A stretch of 64,000 nucleotides of DNA from Microbacterium atlanticum (GCF_015277815.1 NZ_CP063813.1:1674001-1738000), one strand, 5' to 3'. Positions 44,658-54,345 are shown, counted from the stretch's first letter. Numbers and translations: made by a program. Notes: generated by a model not told the origin, from the letters alone.

Positions 44658-45878
44658 TCAGGCGGGACTCCGCCGGGGGGAGGGCGAGCGCCGGCGCGCG
44701 GCATCCGTTCCGATGGATCCCAGGATCAGCGCCGTCTGAAGGATGAGCGCCTCCCGCGGGCCCGTCGCATCCCAGCCGATGACCTCCGACACGCGCTTCA
44801 GGCGGTAGCGCACGGTGTTCGGGTGCACGAACAGCTCCCGCGCGGTCGCCTCGAGGGAGCGGCCGTTGTCGAGGTACGCCCACAGCGTCGACAGCAGGTC
44901 GGCGCTGTGTCCCTGCAGCGGGCGGTAGATGCGTTCCACCAGCGTGAGCTTGGCGAGCGGGTCACCCGCGAGAGCGCGCTCGGGCAGGAGGTCGTCGGCC
45001 TCCACCGGACGCGGGGCATGGCGCCACGCCCGCGCCACGGCGAAGCCCGCCAGCGCGGCGCGCGCACTCTGGCTGGCGTCGACGAGCGCGGGGACCGTGG
45101 GACCGAGCACGAGGTAGCCGGTGCCGAAACCCGGCTCCAGACGCCGCGCGATCTCGGCGAAGGGAAGGTCGGCGATCGCTTCATCGGCGCGCGAGCCGGG
45201 GTCGGCGCGGCCCACGACCAGCACGAGGCGCGAGCCCTGCACGCCGATCAGGACGTCGACGCCCAGCTTGCGGGCGGTGCGACGCAGCTGGTCGACATCG
45301 AACTGCGGCGGGGTCGTGCCCACGAGCACCGCCACCTCACCGTGGCCGTGCCACCCGAGCGCGGCGATGCGGCTCGGGAGCTCCTCATCGGCCTCCCCGG
45401 TGAGGATCGAGTCCACGACGAGCGCCTCGAGCCGGGCGTCCCACAGACCCCGCGCCTCTGCGGCGCGCGCGTAGACGTCAGCCGCCGCGAACGCGACCTC
45501 CCGCGAGTACAGCAGGATCGCCTCACGCAGGTGCTCACCCTTGCCGGCGACCCGCTCCTCCGTCACCTCCACGGTGACGCGGATGAGCTGCAGCGTCTGC
45601 TGGAGGCTGACGCTGCGCAGCAGCTCGCGCGGCGCGACGGCGAAGATGTCGGAGGCGATCCACGGCGTGGAGGCCGGATCCTCGTACCACGAGATGAACG
45701 AGGTGATGCCCGCCTGCGCCACCAGCCCGACGGCGGAGCGTCGGGCCGGCGGCATCTCGGCGTACCAGGGCAGCGTCTCCTCGAGTCGCTTGATGGTGAC
45801 GGTGGCCAGATCACCCGAGATGCGTCGCAGCCAGGCGAGCGTCTCGGGCTTGTCCATCAGCTCGGCGGACGTGCCCAT
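44658..45878 (-). CDS. fasR: PucR-type regulator of fatty acid synthesis (FasR-like)
   Basis: 406 residues. The C-terminal helix-turn-helix of the PucR/CdaR group is clear (SLEATARELFVHPNTVRYRL, about residues 355-374), followed by an Arg-rich tail. The long N-terminal part has the GGDEF-like fold typical of this group. Its place between aceE and fabD is that of Streptomyces FasR, an activator of fabD-fabH-acpP-fabF. It starts 7 nt after aceE, so it is probably co-transcribed with the pyruvate dehydrogenase gene. Confidence 0.87.
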   Translation of the reverse strand: MGTSAELMDKPETLAWLRRISGDLATVTIKRLEETLPWYAEMPPARRSAVGLVAQAGITSFISWYEDPASTPWIASDIFAVAPRELLRSVSLQQTLQLIRVTVEVTEERVAGKGEHLREAILLYSREVAFAAADVYARAAEARGLWDARLEALVVDSILTGEADEELPSRIAALGWHGHGEVAVLVGTTPPQFDVDQLRRTARKLGVDVLIGVQGSRLVLVVGRADPGSRADEAIADLPFAEIARRLEPGFGTGYLVLGPTVPALVDASQSARAALAGFAVARAWRHAPRPVEADDLLPERALAGDPLAKLTLVERIYRPLQGHSADLLSTLWAYLDNGRSLEATARELFVHPNTVRYRLKRVSEVIGWDATGPREALILQTALILGSIGTDAARRRSPSPRRSPA

Positions 45879-45885
45879 TCGCGGA

Positions 45886-48615
45886 TCAGCTCTCGCCGCC
45901 CGCGTTCCCGCTCGTCCCGGCCGTCACGTCGTGCAGGCGGTACTTCTGGATCGCCTGCGCGGCAAGGCCTCGGTCGACGGCGCCTTCGGCGGCGAGGGCC
46001 TGCAGCGTGCGGACCGCGACCGAGGGACCGTCGATCTTGAAGAACCGGCGTGCTGCGGCGCGGGTGTCGGAGAACCCGAAGCCGTCCGCACCCAGCGTGG
46101 CGAAGTTGTGCCGGACCCACGGGCGGATCTGGTCCTGCACCGCGTGCATGTAGTCGCTGACCGCGACGACCGGGCCGGGCGCCCCGGCGAGCTTCTGCGT
46201 GATGTACGCCTCGCGCGGCTCCTGGTCGGGGTGCAGGAAGTTGTGCTCGTCGGCCGCGAGACCGTCGCGGCGCAGCTCGCTCCACGACGTGACGGACCAG
46301 ACGTCCGCCTGCACGCCCCAGTCGTCGCGCAGCAGCTGCTGCGCCTCGAGCGCCCACGGCACACCGACGCCCGACGCCAGGATCTGCGCGCGCGGTCCCT
46401 CGCCCTCGGGCGAGGAGATGCGGTGTATGCCGCGCACGATGCCGTCGACATCGACCCCCTCGGGCTCCGCCGGCTGCACGAGCGGCTCGTTGTACACGGT
46501 GAGGTAGTACATGACGTTCGGGTCGGGGTGGTCGCCGCCGTACATGCGCTCCAGGCCCGAGCGCACGATGTGGGCGATCTCGTAGCCGTAGGCCGGGTCG
46601 TACGAGATCGTGGCGGGGTTCGTCGAAGCCAGCAGCGGCGAGTGGCCGTCCGCGTGCTGAAGTCCCTCTCCGGTCAGGGTCGTGCGGCCGGCGGTCGCGC
46701 CGATGATGAAGCCGCGCGCCATCTGGTCGCCCGCCGCCCACTGGGCGTCGCCGGTGCGCTGGAAGCCGAACATCGAGTAGAAGACGTAGACCGGGATCAG
46801 CGGTTCGCCGTGCGTCGAGTACGAGGTTCCGGTGGCCGTGAACGCGGCGACGGCGCCCGCCTCGTTGATGCCGACGTGCATGATCTGGCCTTGCGGGCTC
46901 TCCTTGTACGCCAGGAGGAGCTCGCGGTCGACAGAGGTGTAGTTCTGCCCGTGCGGGTTGTAGATCTTCGCGGTCGGGAAGTACGCGTCCATGCCGAACG
47001 TGCGGGCCTCGTCGGGGATGATCGGCACGATGCGGTGGCCGAAGTCCTTCGAGCGGAGCAGATCCTTCAGCAGGCGCACGAACGCCATCGTGGTGGCGAT
47101 CTCCTGCGTGCCCGAGCCCTTCTTCGGCAGCGCGTAGGCCTCGTCGCCCGGGAGCTGAAGACCGACGTGGTGCGAGCGGCGCTCCGGCAGGAAGCCCCCG
47201 AGCGCACGCCGGCGCTCGAGCATGTACTGGATCGTCTCGTCCTGCCCGCCCGGGTTGAAGTACGGAGGGAGGTACGGGTTCTCGTCGAGCTGCGCGTCCG
47301 TGATCGGGATGCGCATCGAGTCGCGGAAGTACTTCAGGTCCTGCAGGGTCATCTTCTTCATCTGGTGCGTCGCGTTGCGACCCTCGAAGTGGTGACCCAG
47401 CCCGTATCCCTTGATCGTCTTGGCGAGGATCACCGTCGGCTGGCCCTTGTGCTCGGTCGCTGCCTTGTACGCCGCGTACACCTTGCGGTAGTCCAGGCCG
47501 CCGCGGCGGAGCTTGCCCCAGATGTCGTCGTCGGACCAGTCCTTCACCAGCGCCGCCGTGCGCTCGTCGCGCCCGAAGAAGTGCTCGCGGATGAAGGCGC
47601 CGTCCTCGGCGCGGTACGTCTGGAAGTCGCCGTCGGGCGTCGTGTTCATCAGGTGCACCAGCGCGCCGTCGACGTCCTTCGACAGCAGCTCGTCCCAGCC
47701 CGAGCCCCACACCACCTTGATGACGTTCCAGCCGGCGCCGCGGAAGAAGCTCTCGAGCTCCTGGATGATCTTGCCGTTGCCGCGGACCGGGCCGTCCAGG
47801 CGCTGCAGGTTGCAGTTCACCACGAACGTCAGGTTGTCCAGACCCTCGTTGGCCGCGACCTGCAGCTGGCCGCGGCTCTCGACCTCGTCCATCTCGCCGT
47901 CGCCCAGGAAGGCCCACACGCGCGAATCGGAGAGGTCCTTGATGCCCCGGTTCGTCAGGTACTTGTTCGTCATCGCCTGGTAGATGGCGTTGATGGGACC
48001 GAGGCCCATGGAGACGGTGGGGAACTGCCAGTACTCCGGCATGAGGCGCGGGTGCGGGTAGGACGGGATCCCGTCGGGGAACTTCGACTTCTCCTGGCGG
48101 AAGCCGTCGAGCTGGGCTTCGCTGAGGCGTCCCTCGAGGAACGACCGCGCGTAGATGCCGGGCGAGGCGTGCCCCTGGATGAACACCTGGTCGCCGCCGG
48201 CAGGGTCATCGAGGCCGCGGAAGAAGTGGTTGAAGCCGACCTCGTAGAGCGAGGCGGAGGATGCGTACGTGGAGATGTGGCCGCCGACGCCGATGCCCGG
48301 GCGCTGCGCGCGGTGCACAGTGATCGCGGCATTCCAGCGGATCCACCGGCGATACCGGCGCTCCAGCTCCTCGTCGCCGGGGAACTCGGGCTCGTTGTCG
48401 GGGGCGATGGTGTTGATGTAGTCCGTCGTCGGCACCTGCGGCACGTTGAGCTGAAGCTCGTGGGAGGTCTGCAGCAGGCTCAGCATGATCTCCCGGCCAC
48501 GGCCGTGGCCCTTCGCCTGCACGAGCTGCTGGAGGGACTCCTGCCACTCGGAGGTCTCGTCGGGATCGCTGTCGAGGGGTTCCTGCGAGTACGGATCCTG
48601 ATCGTTGACAGTCAC
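45886..48615 (-). CDS. aceE: Pyruvate dehydrogenase E1 component (homodimeric type)
   Basis: 909 residues, the normal size of the single-chain E1. The thiamine diphosphate motif [10 protein letters not shown] ... VVNCN is present, and the E1 C-terminal domain ends in the usual way. It decarboxylates pyruvate and passes acetyl to the lipoyl E2, giving acetyl-CoA. Start is GTG at 48615 with AAAGG upstream; the 41 codons before it lie in the leader. No E2/E3 is adjacent, but an E2 gene (sucB/dlaT) is at the right edge of the window. Downstream are fasR and the fab genes. Confidence 0.97.
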   Translation of the reverse strand: MTVNDQDPYSQEPLDSDPDETSEWQESLQQLVQAKGHGRGREIMLSLLQTSHELQLNVPQVPTTDYINTIAPDNEPEFPGDEELERRYRRWIRWNAAITVHRAQRPGIGVGGHISTYASSASLYEVGFNHFFRGLDDPAGGDQVFIQGHASPGIYARSFLEGRLSEAQLDGFRQEKSKFPDGIPSYPHPRLMPEYWQFPTVSMGLGPINAIYQAMTNKYLTNRGIKDLSDSRVWAFLGDGEMDEVESRGQLQVAANEGLDNLTFVVNCNLQRLDGPVRGNGKIIQELESFFRGAGWNVIKVVWGSGWDELLSKDVDGALVHLMNTTPDGDFQTYRAEDGAFIREHFFGRDERTAALVKDWSDDDIWGKLRRGGLDYRKVYAAYKAATEHKGQPTVILAKTIKGYGLGHHFEGRNATHQMKKMTLQDLKYFRDSMRIPITDAQLDENPYLPPYFNPGGQDETIQYMLERRRALGGFLPERRSHHVGLQLPGDEAYALPKKGSGTQEIATTMAFVRLLKDLLRSKDFGHRIVPIIPDEARTFGMDAYFPTAKIYNPHGQNYTSVDRELLLAYKESPQGQIMHVGINEAGAVAAFTATGTSYSTHGEPLIPVYVFYSMFGFQRTGDAQWAAGDQMARGFIIGATAGRTTLTGEGLQHADGHSPLLASTNPATISYDPAYGYEIAHIVRSGLERMYGGDHPDPNVMYYLTVYNEPLVQPAEPEGVDVDGIVRGIHRISSPEGEGPRAQILASGVGVPWALEAQQLLRDDWGVQADVWSVTSWSELRRDGLAADEHNFLHPDQEPREAYITQKLAGAPGPVVAVSDYMHAVQDQIRPWVRHNFATLGADGFGFSDTRAAARRFFKIDGPSVAVRTLQALAAEGAVDRGLAAQAIQKYRLHDVTAGTSGNAGGES

Positions 48616-48632
48616 AGAAGACCTTTCGTCGT

Positions 48633-48712
48633 CTGGCAGATCGTGCCAGGGAATCGCAACCGGAGCGGCGCCGGCTTTGTCTGCCGTGCACAACGCACCA
48701 GCTGCCAGCCTA
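48633..48712 (-). promoter_or_regulatory. aceE promoter and leader inverted repeat
   Basis: Minus-strand TAGGCT (48712-48707) predicts a leader of about 85 nt. Within it CTGGCA (48633-48638) and TGCCAG (48644-48649) form a 6-5-6 inverted repeat, 17 nt upstream of the start codon. It could be an operator or RNA stem; no known consensus was matched. Confidence 0.45.
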
Positions 48713-48756
48713 GCGAGTCCGGGACGTTCGGGTCGCACCTCGTAGACTGGCCGCGA

Positions 48757-48829
48757 GGGCCTTTAGCTCAGCTGGTAGAGCGCCACGCTTACACCGTGGA
48801 TGTCGTCGGTTCGATCCCGGCAGGGCCCA
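48757..48829 (+). tRNA. tRNA-Val (anticodon TAC)
   Basis: GGGCCTT (48757-48763) pairs with AGGGCCC (48822-48828) with one G-U; discriminator A. The anticodon stem CCACG/CGTGG closes loop CTTACAC, anticodon TAC. T arm CGGTTCGATCCCG. No encoded CCA. TAGACT at 48743-48748 is 8 nt before the mature end, so the primary transcript should be almost unprocessed at its 5' end. Confidence 0.97.
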
Positions 48830-48899
48830 CTTCCGTGCCGCACGGCGCCCGCCGCCGCACCCTCGCCGTCGTCCGCGGATCAGGTCGCGGCCCGCGGGG

Positions 48900-48911
48900 T
48901 AGGTTGGTGGC
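48900..48911 (+). promoter_or_regulatory. Leaderless promoter of zinc-ribbon gene
   Basis: TAGGTT (48900-48905), 6 nt, then the GTG start. Confidence 0.55.
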
Positions 48912-49643
48912 GTGAAAGCCACCGCCGCAGACCAGCGCCGCCTCGTCGAGGTGGCCCAGCTCGACGCCCGCATCCGCCAGGCGGAGCACGCCCGCCGCAA
49001 CCCGCCGCAGGCCGCGCGGGTCCAGGAGCTGCTCGGCCGCCGGCAGGAGCTCTCGGCGGAGCTCACGCAGCGCCTGGGCGCCCGGGATGATCTGCGCACC
49101 GAGCTCGCGCGCATCGAGTCCGACGTCGCGGTCGTCGACGCGCGGGCTGCCCGCGACTCCCAGCGACTGGCCTCTTCGAGCAATGCGAAGGAGGCGCAGG
49201 GGCTGGAGAGCGAGCTGGCTGCGCTGGCGCGTCGCAAGAGCGACCTGGAGGACGCTGAGCTGTCGGTCATGGAGCGGCTCGAGCTGGCCGATGCCGCCGT
49301 CGCCGAGCAGGAGGCGCTCATCGCCGCCACCAACGCCGAAGGTGCAGAGCTCAGCGCCGAGGGGAAGCGCGCCGTCGCTGAGGCGGGCGCCGCCTTCGAC
49401 GCCGCCACGCGCGACCGGGCGGCGATCGCGGAGCTGCTCCCCGGCGAGCTGATGACGTTCTACGAGCGGGTGGCCGCGCGCAGCTCGGGCGCCGCGCTCC
49501 TTCGGCGGCGGACGTGCGAGGGATGCCACATGGTGCTCGCGGGCACCGATCTGCAGGCGCTGCGCCAGGCGCCCGAGGACGAGGTGGTGACGTGCCCCGA
49601 GTGCGGCTGCATCTTGGTGCGCGACGACGAATCCGGGCTGTGA
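48912..49643 (+). CDS. Coiled-coil protein with C4 zinc ribbon
   Basis: 243 residues. Residues 10-190 are almost all charged/Ala-rich helices predicted to form a long coiled coil hairpin. A C-terminal zinc ribbon holds Cys202, Cys205, Cys228 and Cys231 (CEGC ... CPEC). The family is broadly conserved in actinobacteria, often beside NIF3-like or rnhA genes, and its function is unsettled; nucleic-acid binding is a reasonable guess. GTG start with TAGGTT 6 nt upstream. Divergent from aceE across tRNA-Val. Confidence 0.85.
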   Translation: MKATAADQRRLVEVAQLDARIRQAEHARRNPPQAARVQELLGRRQELSAELTQRLGARDDLRTELARIESDVAVVDARAARDSQRLASSSNAKEAQGLESELAALARRKSDLEDAELSVMERLELADAAVAEQEALIAATNAEGAELSAEGKRAVAEAGAAFDAATRDRAAIAELLPGELMTFYERVAARSSGAALLRRRTCEGCHMVLAGTDLQALRQAPEDEVVTCPECGCILVRDDESGL

Positions 49644-49664
49644 CCCGGTTGCAGCTGTCCCGGC

Positions 49665-51395
49665 ATGGCGGCCGCTGACGACGCCGCCTGGATCGTCCTC
49701 GGACGCACCGGAGACGGCTGCGTCGCGATCCACCTCGACGCGGCCGGTGAGGTGTCCGGCCGGGAGCACGTCTCCGACGTCGACCTGAGCGCGTGGGTCG
49801 CGGCGCGGGAGTCCGCGCACTCACCGCGCTGGGTCTGGAACGACACCCCTCAGTGGTATCCCGGACTCCTCGCCGACGGCGTGCGCGTTGCGCGGTGTCA
49901 CGACCTGCGGCTGTGCCACGCCATCCTGCGCGCATCGGAGCTGGTGACGGCCTCCGCACCGGTCCGCCGGGCACATGCGTGGGCCACCGCACCGCATGCC
50001 GACGCCGACGACGGCCCGCCCGCGCTGTTCGAGCTCGACAGCTCCGACCGTCCGACTGGGCCGCCCGGCGACCCGGAGGAAGTGCTCGCGGAGTTCATGC
50101 GGCAGCGCGACGCGATCGCGAGCGGCCGAGATCCGGGCCGCCTGCGCCTGCTGACCGCAGCCGAGTCGGCGGGTGCCCTCGTCGCGTGCGAGCTGCGGGC
50201 TGCCGGGCTGCCGTGGGACGCCGCGGCGCACGACAGGATCCTCGTGGGCACGCTCGGCGAGCGACCGGCGGCCGGCGGTCGGCCGGCGAAGCTGGAGGAG
50301 GCGGCAGCCCGCGTCCGCGCGGCTCTGGGCGACCCGACGGCGAGTCTCGACTCGCACCCGAAGCTGCTGCGCGCACTGCACCGCGCGGGCGTGCTCGTGG
50401 AGTCCACGAGCCGGTGGGAGCTCGCCCAGCAGCGGCATCCGGTGATCGAGCCGCTGCTCGAGTACAAGAGGCTCTCGCGGCTGCTCTCGGCGAACGGCTG
50501 GGCGTGGCTGGCGGAGTGGGTCCAGGACGGCCGGTTCCGGCCGATGTACGTTCCCGGCGGCGTCGTCACCGGTCGCTGGGCTTCGTCGGGCGGCGGCGCG
50601 CTGCAGCTGCCGAGGCAGCTGCGCGAGGCGGTGCGAGCCGATCCCGGCTGGCGCCTGGTCGTGGCGGACGTCGCCCAGCTCGAGCCGCGCGTGCTGGCGG
50701 CCATGTCCCGCGACGAGGCGCTGGCGAACGCGGCGCGGGGGCGGGACCTCTACGGCGGGATCGTGGACCGCGGCGCGGTGGGCTCGCGGCAGGAGGCGAA
50801 GATCGCCCTGCTGGGGGCGATGTACGGCGCGACGACGGGGGAGTCCGGCCGGCTCGTGCCGCGGCTGCGCCGTGCCTACCCGCGCGCCATGGGGCTGGTC
50901 GACGACGCCGCGCGGACCGGCGAGGACGGCGGCGTGGTCTCCACCTGGCTGGGGCGCACCTCGCCGCCGCCGTCTCCCGCCTGGGCGGCCGCCCAGTCGC
51001 GGGCGACCGAGGCGGAGGCATCCGCAGCCGACCTGTCCCGCGCCCGGCGCCAGGCGCGGGATCGGGGCCGGTTCACCCGCAACTTCGTCGTTCAGGGCAC
51101 CGCCGCGGAGTGGGCGCTGGCGTGGCTGGCCGACCTGCGCACCCGCCTCGCTGCGATGGAGCCCGTCGCGGGCGCCGACGCGGCGCCGCGGTCGGGCCCC
51201 GCCTTCGCCATACGCCCGCACCTGGCCCTCTTCCTGCACGACGAGGTCATCGTGCACACCCCGGAGGTGCACGCCGAGGCGGCAGCGCAGGCGGTGGCGG
51301 ATGCCGCGACCGCGGCGGGCCGCCTGCTGTTCGGCGACTTCCCCCTCGACTTCCGCCTGGAGGTCCGCATCGCCGAGACCGCCTCGAAGGACTGA
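49665..51395 (+). CDS. Small family A DNA polymerase (3'-5' exonuclease/polymerase type)
   Basis: 576 residues, without the 5'-nuclease domain of full-length PolA. Polymerase motif A is DVAQLEPRVLA (Asp335), motif B includes Lys379 in EAKIALLGAMYG, and motif C is LFLHDEVIVH (His525, Asp526, Glu527), so the polymerase site looks intact. The N-terminal exonuclease-like region (1-170) shows no clear DxE carboxylates and may be inactive. It is distinct from the replicative repair PolA and could be an accessory gap-filling or translesion enzyme (inference). Starts 21 nt after the zinc-ribbon gene; the ATG has no strong ribosome site. Confidence 0.8.
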   Translation: MAAADDAAWIVLGRTGDGCVAIHLDAAGEVSGREHVSDVDLSAWVAARESAHSPRWVWNDTPQWYPGLLADGVRVARCHDLRLCHAILRASELVTASAPVRRAHAWATAPHADADDGPPALFELDSSDRPTGPPGDPEEVLAEFMRQRDAIASGRDPGRLRLLTAAESAGALVACELRAAGLPWDAAAHDRILVGTLGERPAAGGRPAKLEEAAARVRAALGDPTASLDSHPKLLRALHRAGVLVESTSRWELAQQRHPVIEPLLEYKRLSRLLSANGWAWLAEWVQDGRFRPMYVPGGVVTGRWASSGGGALQLPRQLREAVRADPGWRLVVADVAQLEPRVLAAMSRDEALANAARGRDLYGGIVDRGAVGSRQEAKIALLGAMYGATTGESGRLVPRLRRAYPRAMGLVDDAARTGEDGGVVSTWLGRTSPPPSPAWAAAQSRATEAEASAADLSRARRQARDRGRFTRNFVVQGTAAEWALAWLADLRTRLAAMEPVAGADAAPRSGPAFAIRPHLALFLHDEVIVHTPEVHAEAAAQAVADAATAAGRLLFGDFPLDFRLEVRIAETASKD

Positions 51396-51436
51396 CGCGG
51401 AGCGCCGTCGCAGGCGGCGGCGATAGACTCTCGGAC

Positions 51437-51810
51437 GCGAATGGGTCGGCTGGACGGTCGCGTCGCGGACGGTTCGCCGTCACGCGCCGAGGAACGTCCG
51501 GGCTCCACAGGGCAGGGCGGTGGGTAACACCCACCCGGAGCGATCCGCGAGACAGTGCCACAGAGAGCAGACCGCCCGGCTTCGGCCGGGTAAGGGTGAA
51601 AGGGCGGTGTAAGAGACCACCGGGGTCGTGGTGACACGGCCCGCACGGCAAACCTCGCCCGGAGCAAGGCCAGACAGGGGATGACGACGCGGCCCGCCGA
51701 GTCCCCGGGTAGGCCGCTGGAGCGGCACGGCAACGTGCCGCCGAGAGAGATGACCGTCCACGGGGCTGCGGCCCCCGGACAGAACCCGGCGTACAGGCCG
51801 GCCCATTCGC
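51437..51810 (+). ncRNA. rnpB: RNase P RNA (bacterial type A)
   Basis: The universal 5' motif reads GAGGAACGTCCGGGCTCC and the 3' motif ACAGAACCCGGCGTACAGG. The ends GCGAATGGGTCGG and CCGGCCCATTCGC pair with each other as helix P1, which sets both boundaries; length 374 nt. TAGACT at 51424-51429 fits a start at 51436/51437. The RNA processes tRNA 5' ends together with RnpA. Protein-like frames here are accidental. It converges on ppgK. Confidence 0.95.
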
Positions 51811-51860
51811 GCCGACCTCGATCGCCCGTCCGCTGCCGGCGCCGCCCTGGCGTCCGGATG

Positions 51861-52625
51861 TCAGCCGCGCGCGAGTGCCGCGGCCCCGATGATCCCGGCG
51901 TTGTTGCGGTGCACGGCCGGCACGATCGGCGTCTTCAGGTCGAGCAGGTGGAGGAACTTGTCGGCGTGCTTGGACACCCCGCCGCCGACGACGAAGAGGT
52001 CGGGGCTGAAGAGGAACTCGATGTGGCTGTAGTACCACTGCAGTCGCTCGGCCCACTGCTCCCACGACAGCTCGTTCCGCTCCATGGCGGAGTACGCGGC
52101 GTACGCCTCGGCGTCCTTGCCGTGCTTCGCGCGCTGGACGTGGCCCAGCTCGGAGTTAGGGATGAGCACGCCGTCGTACAGCAGCGCGGACCCGATGCCC
52201 GTGCCGAGGGTCGTGAGGATCGTGAGCCCCGGCTGGTCCTTCGCCGCGCCGTAGCGCATCTCCGCGACGCCGGCGACGTCGGCGTCGTTGGCGAAATGGA
52301 TGTCGCGGCCGAGGCCGTCCTCGAAGAACTTCTCGGCCTCGAAGCCGATCCACTCCGCCGACACGTTGGCAGCCGAGAGGGTGCGCCCACGCTTGACGAT
52401 CGCGGGGAACGCGACGCCGAGGGCGACGGTCGGATCATCGGCGACGCCCAGCGTCGACAGCACCTGCGTGACCGCCGCCAGGACGTCCGGCGGGTGCGCC
52501 CCCTCGGGGGTCGCGACCTTCACGCGGTCACTGACGAGCTCGCCCCGATCAAGGTCCACGATGCCTGCCTTGATACCGGTGCCGCCGATGTCCACGCCGA
52601 CGGCGCGTGCCGCGTCAGATGCCAT
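51861..52625 (-). CDS. ppgK: Polyphosphate glucokinase (ROK family)
   Basis: 254 residues. The phosphate loop VDIGGTGIK (residues 11-19), GTGIGSALLYDG and SELGHV match actinobacterial polyphosphate/ATP glucokinases. It phosphorylates glucose using polyphosphate (or ATP) in the cytoplasm. The ROK zinc motif is absent, as expected for this subfamily. TAGGCT lies 6 nt before the ATG on the minus strand. Strict polyphosphate use versus ATP use cannot be decided from sequence. Confidence 0.92.
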   Translation of the reverse strand: MASDAARAVGVDIGGTGIKAGIVDLDRGELVSDRVKVATPEGAHPPDVLAAVTQVLSTLGVADDPTVALGVAFPAIVKRGRTLSAANVSAEWIGFEAEKFFEDGLGRDIHFANDADVAGVAEMRYGAAKDQPGLTILTTLGTGIGSALLYDGVLIPNSELGHVQRAKHGKDAEAYAAYSAMERNELSWEQWAERLQWYYSHIEFLFSPDLFVVGGGVSKHADKFLHLLDLKTPIVPAVHRNNAGIIGAAALARG

Positions 52626-52637
52626 GCCGTCAGCCTA
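52626..52637 (-). promoter_or_regulatory. ppgK leaderless promoter
   Basis: TAGGCT (52637-52632) then 6 nt and the ppgK ATG. Confidence 0.6.
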
Positions 52638-52719
52638 CCGATGGTGACCCCGCCGATGACGTGACTCGTCAGTAGGATCGTGCTGACGGGGACCGTCTCG
52701 CGGAATCGAGGAGCGCACG

Positions 52720-52944
52720 ATGACGAACGGCAGCGAGAAGTACTGGTACAACCTCCGCACCGGCGAGGTCGAGAAGGGCTTCGAGTCGCCCTCGGTCGAC
52801 CGCGCCGGTCCCTTCGACACCCCTGAGGAGGCGGCCGCTGCTCCGGAGGTGATCAGTCAGCGCTCACGTGCGTGGGCGGAGGAGGAGGCCCGCGAGGACT
52901 CCTGGGGCAAAGGCGTGTCGGGGGAGTCCACCGGCGACCAGTAG
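52720..52944 (+). CDS. Small SPOR-like protein
   Basis: 74 residues with the pattern KYWYNLRTGEVEKG, DRAGPFDTPEEAAAA, then a Trp and an acidic tail. Small actinobacterial proteins of this form are commonly labelled SPOR-domain proteins because one strand-turn unit resembles SPOR; peptidoglycan binding is not shown. TAGGAT around 52673 is a plausible -10 giving a leader of about 35 nt. Its TAG stop begins the -10 hexamer of glnA2. Confidence 0.75.
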   Translation: MTNGSEKYWYNLRTGEVEKGFESPSVDRAGPFDTPEEAAAAPEVISQRSRAWAEEEAREDSWGKGVSGESTGDQ

Positions 52945-52947
52945 TCT
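52942..52947 (+). promoter_or_regulatory. glnA2 -10 hexamer overlapping the upstream stop codon
   Basis: TAGTCT begins with the TAG stop of the SPOR-like gene. It predicts a leader of about 42 nt carrying GGAGAGG before the glnA2 ATG. Confidence 0.5.
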
Positions 52948-52995
52948 GGCTTCGACCGCGGTCTTGCCGACGGTCCGGGCACCGGAGAGGACGCG

Positions 52996-54333
52996 ATGGA
53001 CAAGCAGCGTGACTTCGTTCTGAGGACCATCGAGGAGCGGGGCGTCAAGTTCGTCCGGCTCTGGTTCACCGACGTGATCGGCACTCTGAAGTCCGTCGCC
53101 ATCGCCCCCGCCGAGGTGGAGGGCGCGTTCAGCGAGGGCCTCGGCTTCGACGGCTCGGCGATCGAGGGCCTGACGCGCTCCTACGAGTCGGACCTGCTCG
53201 CCCACCCCGACCCGACGACGTTCCAGACCCTGCCGTGGCGGGGCGAGATCGACCCGACGGCACGCATGTTCTGCGACATCACCACTCCGGACGGCCAGCC
53301 GGCGGTGGCAGACCCCCGCCACGTGCTCAAGCGCACGCTCGCGAAGGCGGCGGACGCGGGGTTCACGTTCTACACCCACCCCGAGATCGAGTTCTACCTG
53401 CTGAAGTCCTCGGCGTTCGGTGCCGAGGGACCCGAGCCGGTGGACTCGGCCGGCTACTTCGACAACGTCCCCGGCGGCACCGCCCACGACTTCCGGCGGC
53501 GCTCCGTGCGCATGCTCGAGGACCTCGGCATCTCGGTGGAGTTCAGCCACCACGAGGGCGGCCCCGGCCAGAACGAGATCGACCTGCGCTACGCCGACGC
53601 CCTCACGACGGCCGACAACATCATGACCTTCCGCACGGTCATCAAGGAGGTCGCGATCGAGCAGGGCGTGTACGCGACGTTCATGCCCAAGCCGATGACC
53701 GGCAAGCCCGGCAGCGGCATGCACACGCACATGTCGCTCTTCGAGGGAGACGTCAACGCGTTCTACGAAGAGGGCGCGCAGTACCAGCTCTCGAAGGTCG
53801 GCCGGCAGTTCATCGCGGGGCTGCTGCGTCACGCGAACGAGATCTCGGCGGTCACCAACCAGTTCGTGAACTCCTACAAGCGACTGTGGGGCGGCGACGA
53901 AGCGCCCAGCTTCATCTGCTGGGGCCACAACAACCGCTCGGCGCTGGTACGGGTTCCGCTGTACAAGCCGAACAAGGGGCAGTCCTCGCGCGTGGAGTAC
54001 CGCGCCCTCGATTCCGCCGCGAACCCGTACCTCGCGTTCGCCCTCATGCTGGCCGCGGGCCTGAAGGGCATCGAGGGGGAGTACGAGCTGCCGGCGGAGG
54101 CCGAGGACAACGTCTGGTCGCTGACCGACGCGGAGCGGCGCGCGCTGGGCTATGCGCCTCTTCCGGCGAGCCTGGACCACGCTCTGGAGTACATGGAGGA
54201 GTCGGAGCTCGTCGCCGAGACGCTGGGCGAGCAGGTCTTCAACTATGTGCTGCTGAACAAGCGTCGCGAGTGGCAGGAGTACCGGTCGCAGGTGACCCCG
54301 TTCGAGCTCAAGAGCAACCTCGAGATGCTCTGA
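52996..54333 (+). CDS. glnA2: Type I glutamine synthetase, GlnA2 type
   Basis: 445 residues, shorter than glnA1 in this window and of the alpha subgroup (opening KFVRLWFTDVIGTLKSVAI, then GFDGSAIEG). Metal and ATP motifs such as EIEFYLLK, GGPGQNEIDLRYADAL and KPGSGMHTHMSLF are present. The adenylylation-site region reads EYELPAEAED, unlike the LYELPPEE of glnA1, so control by GlnE is doubtful. It makes glutamine or may act on related amines; the alpha-type is often not the main enzyme in actinobacteria. glnE follows after 12 nt. Confidence 0.93.
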   Translation: MDKQRDFVLRTIEERGVKFVRLWFTDVIGTLKSVAIAPAEVEGAFSEGLGFDGSAIEGLTRSYESDLLAHPDPTTFQTLPWRGEIDPTARMFCDITTPDGQPAVADPRHVLKRTLAKAADAGFTFYTHPEIEFYLLKSSAFGAEGPEPVDSAGYFDNVPGGTAHDFRRRSVRMLEDLGISVEFSHHEGGPGQNEIDLRYADALTTADNIMTFRTVIKEVAIEQGVYATFMPKPMTGKPGSGMHTHMSLFEGDVNAFYEEGAQYQLSKVGRQFIAGLLRHANEISAVTNQFVNSYKRLWGGDEAPSFICWGHNNRSALVRVPLYKPNKGQSSRVEYRALDSAANPYLAFALMLAAGLKGIEGEYELPAEAEDNVWSLTDAERRALGYAPLPASLDHALEYMEESELVAETLGEQVFNYVLLNKRREWQEYRSQVTPFELKSNLEML

Positions 54334-54345
54334 GGCCGGGCAGGC

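Noticed and set aside
45541..48915. 1124-codon plus-strand frame over aceE
   Set aside because: Composition is that of an antisense shadow; it runs through tRNA-Val and no motif is present.
51437..51810. Open frames across the RNase P RNA gene
   Set aside because: The conserved 5' and 3' motifs and end pairing identify rnpB; the frames have no homology-like features.
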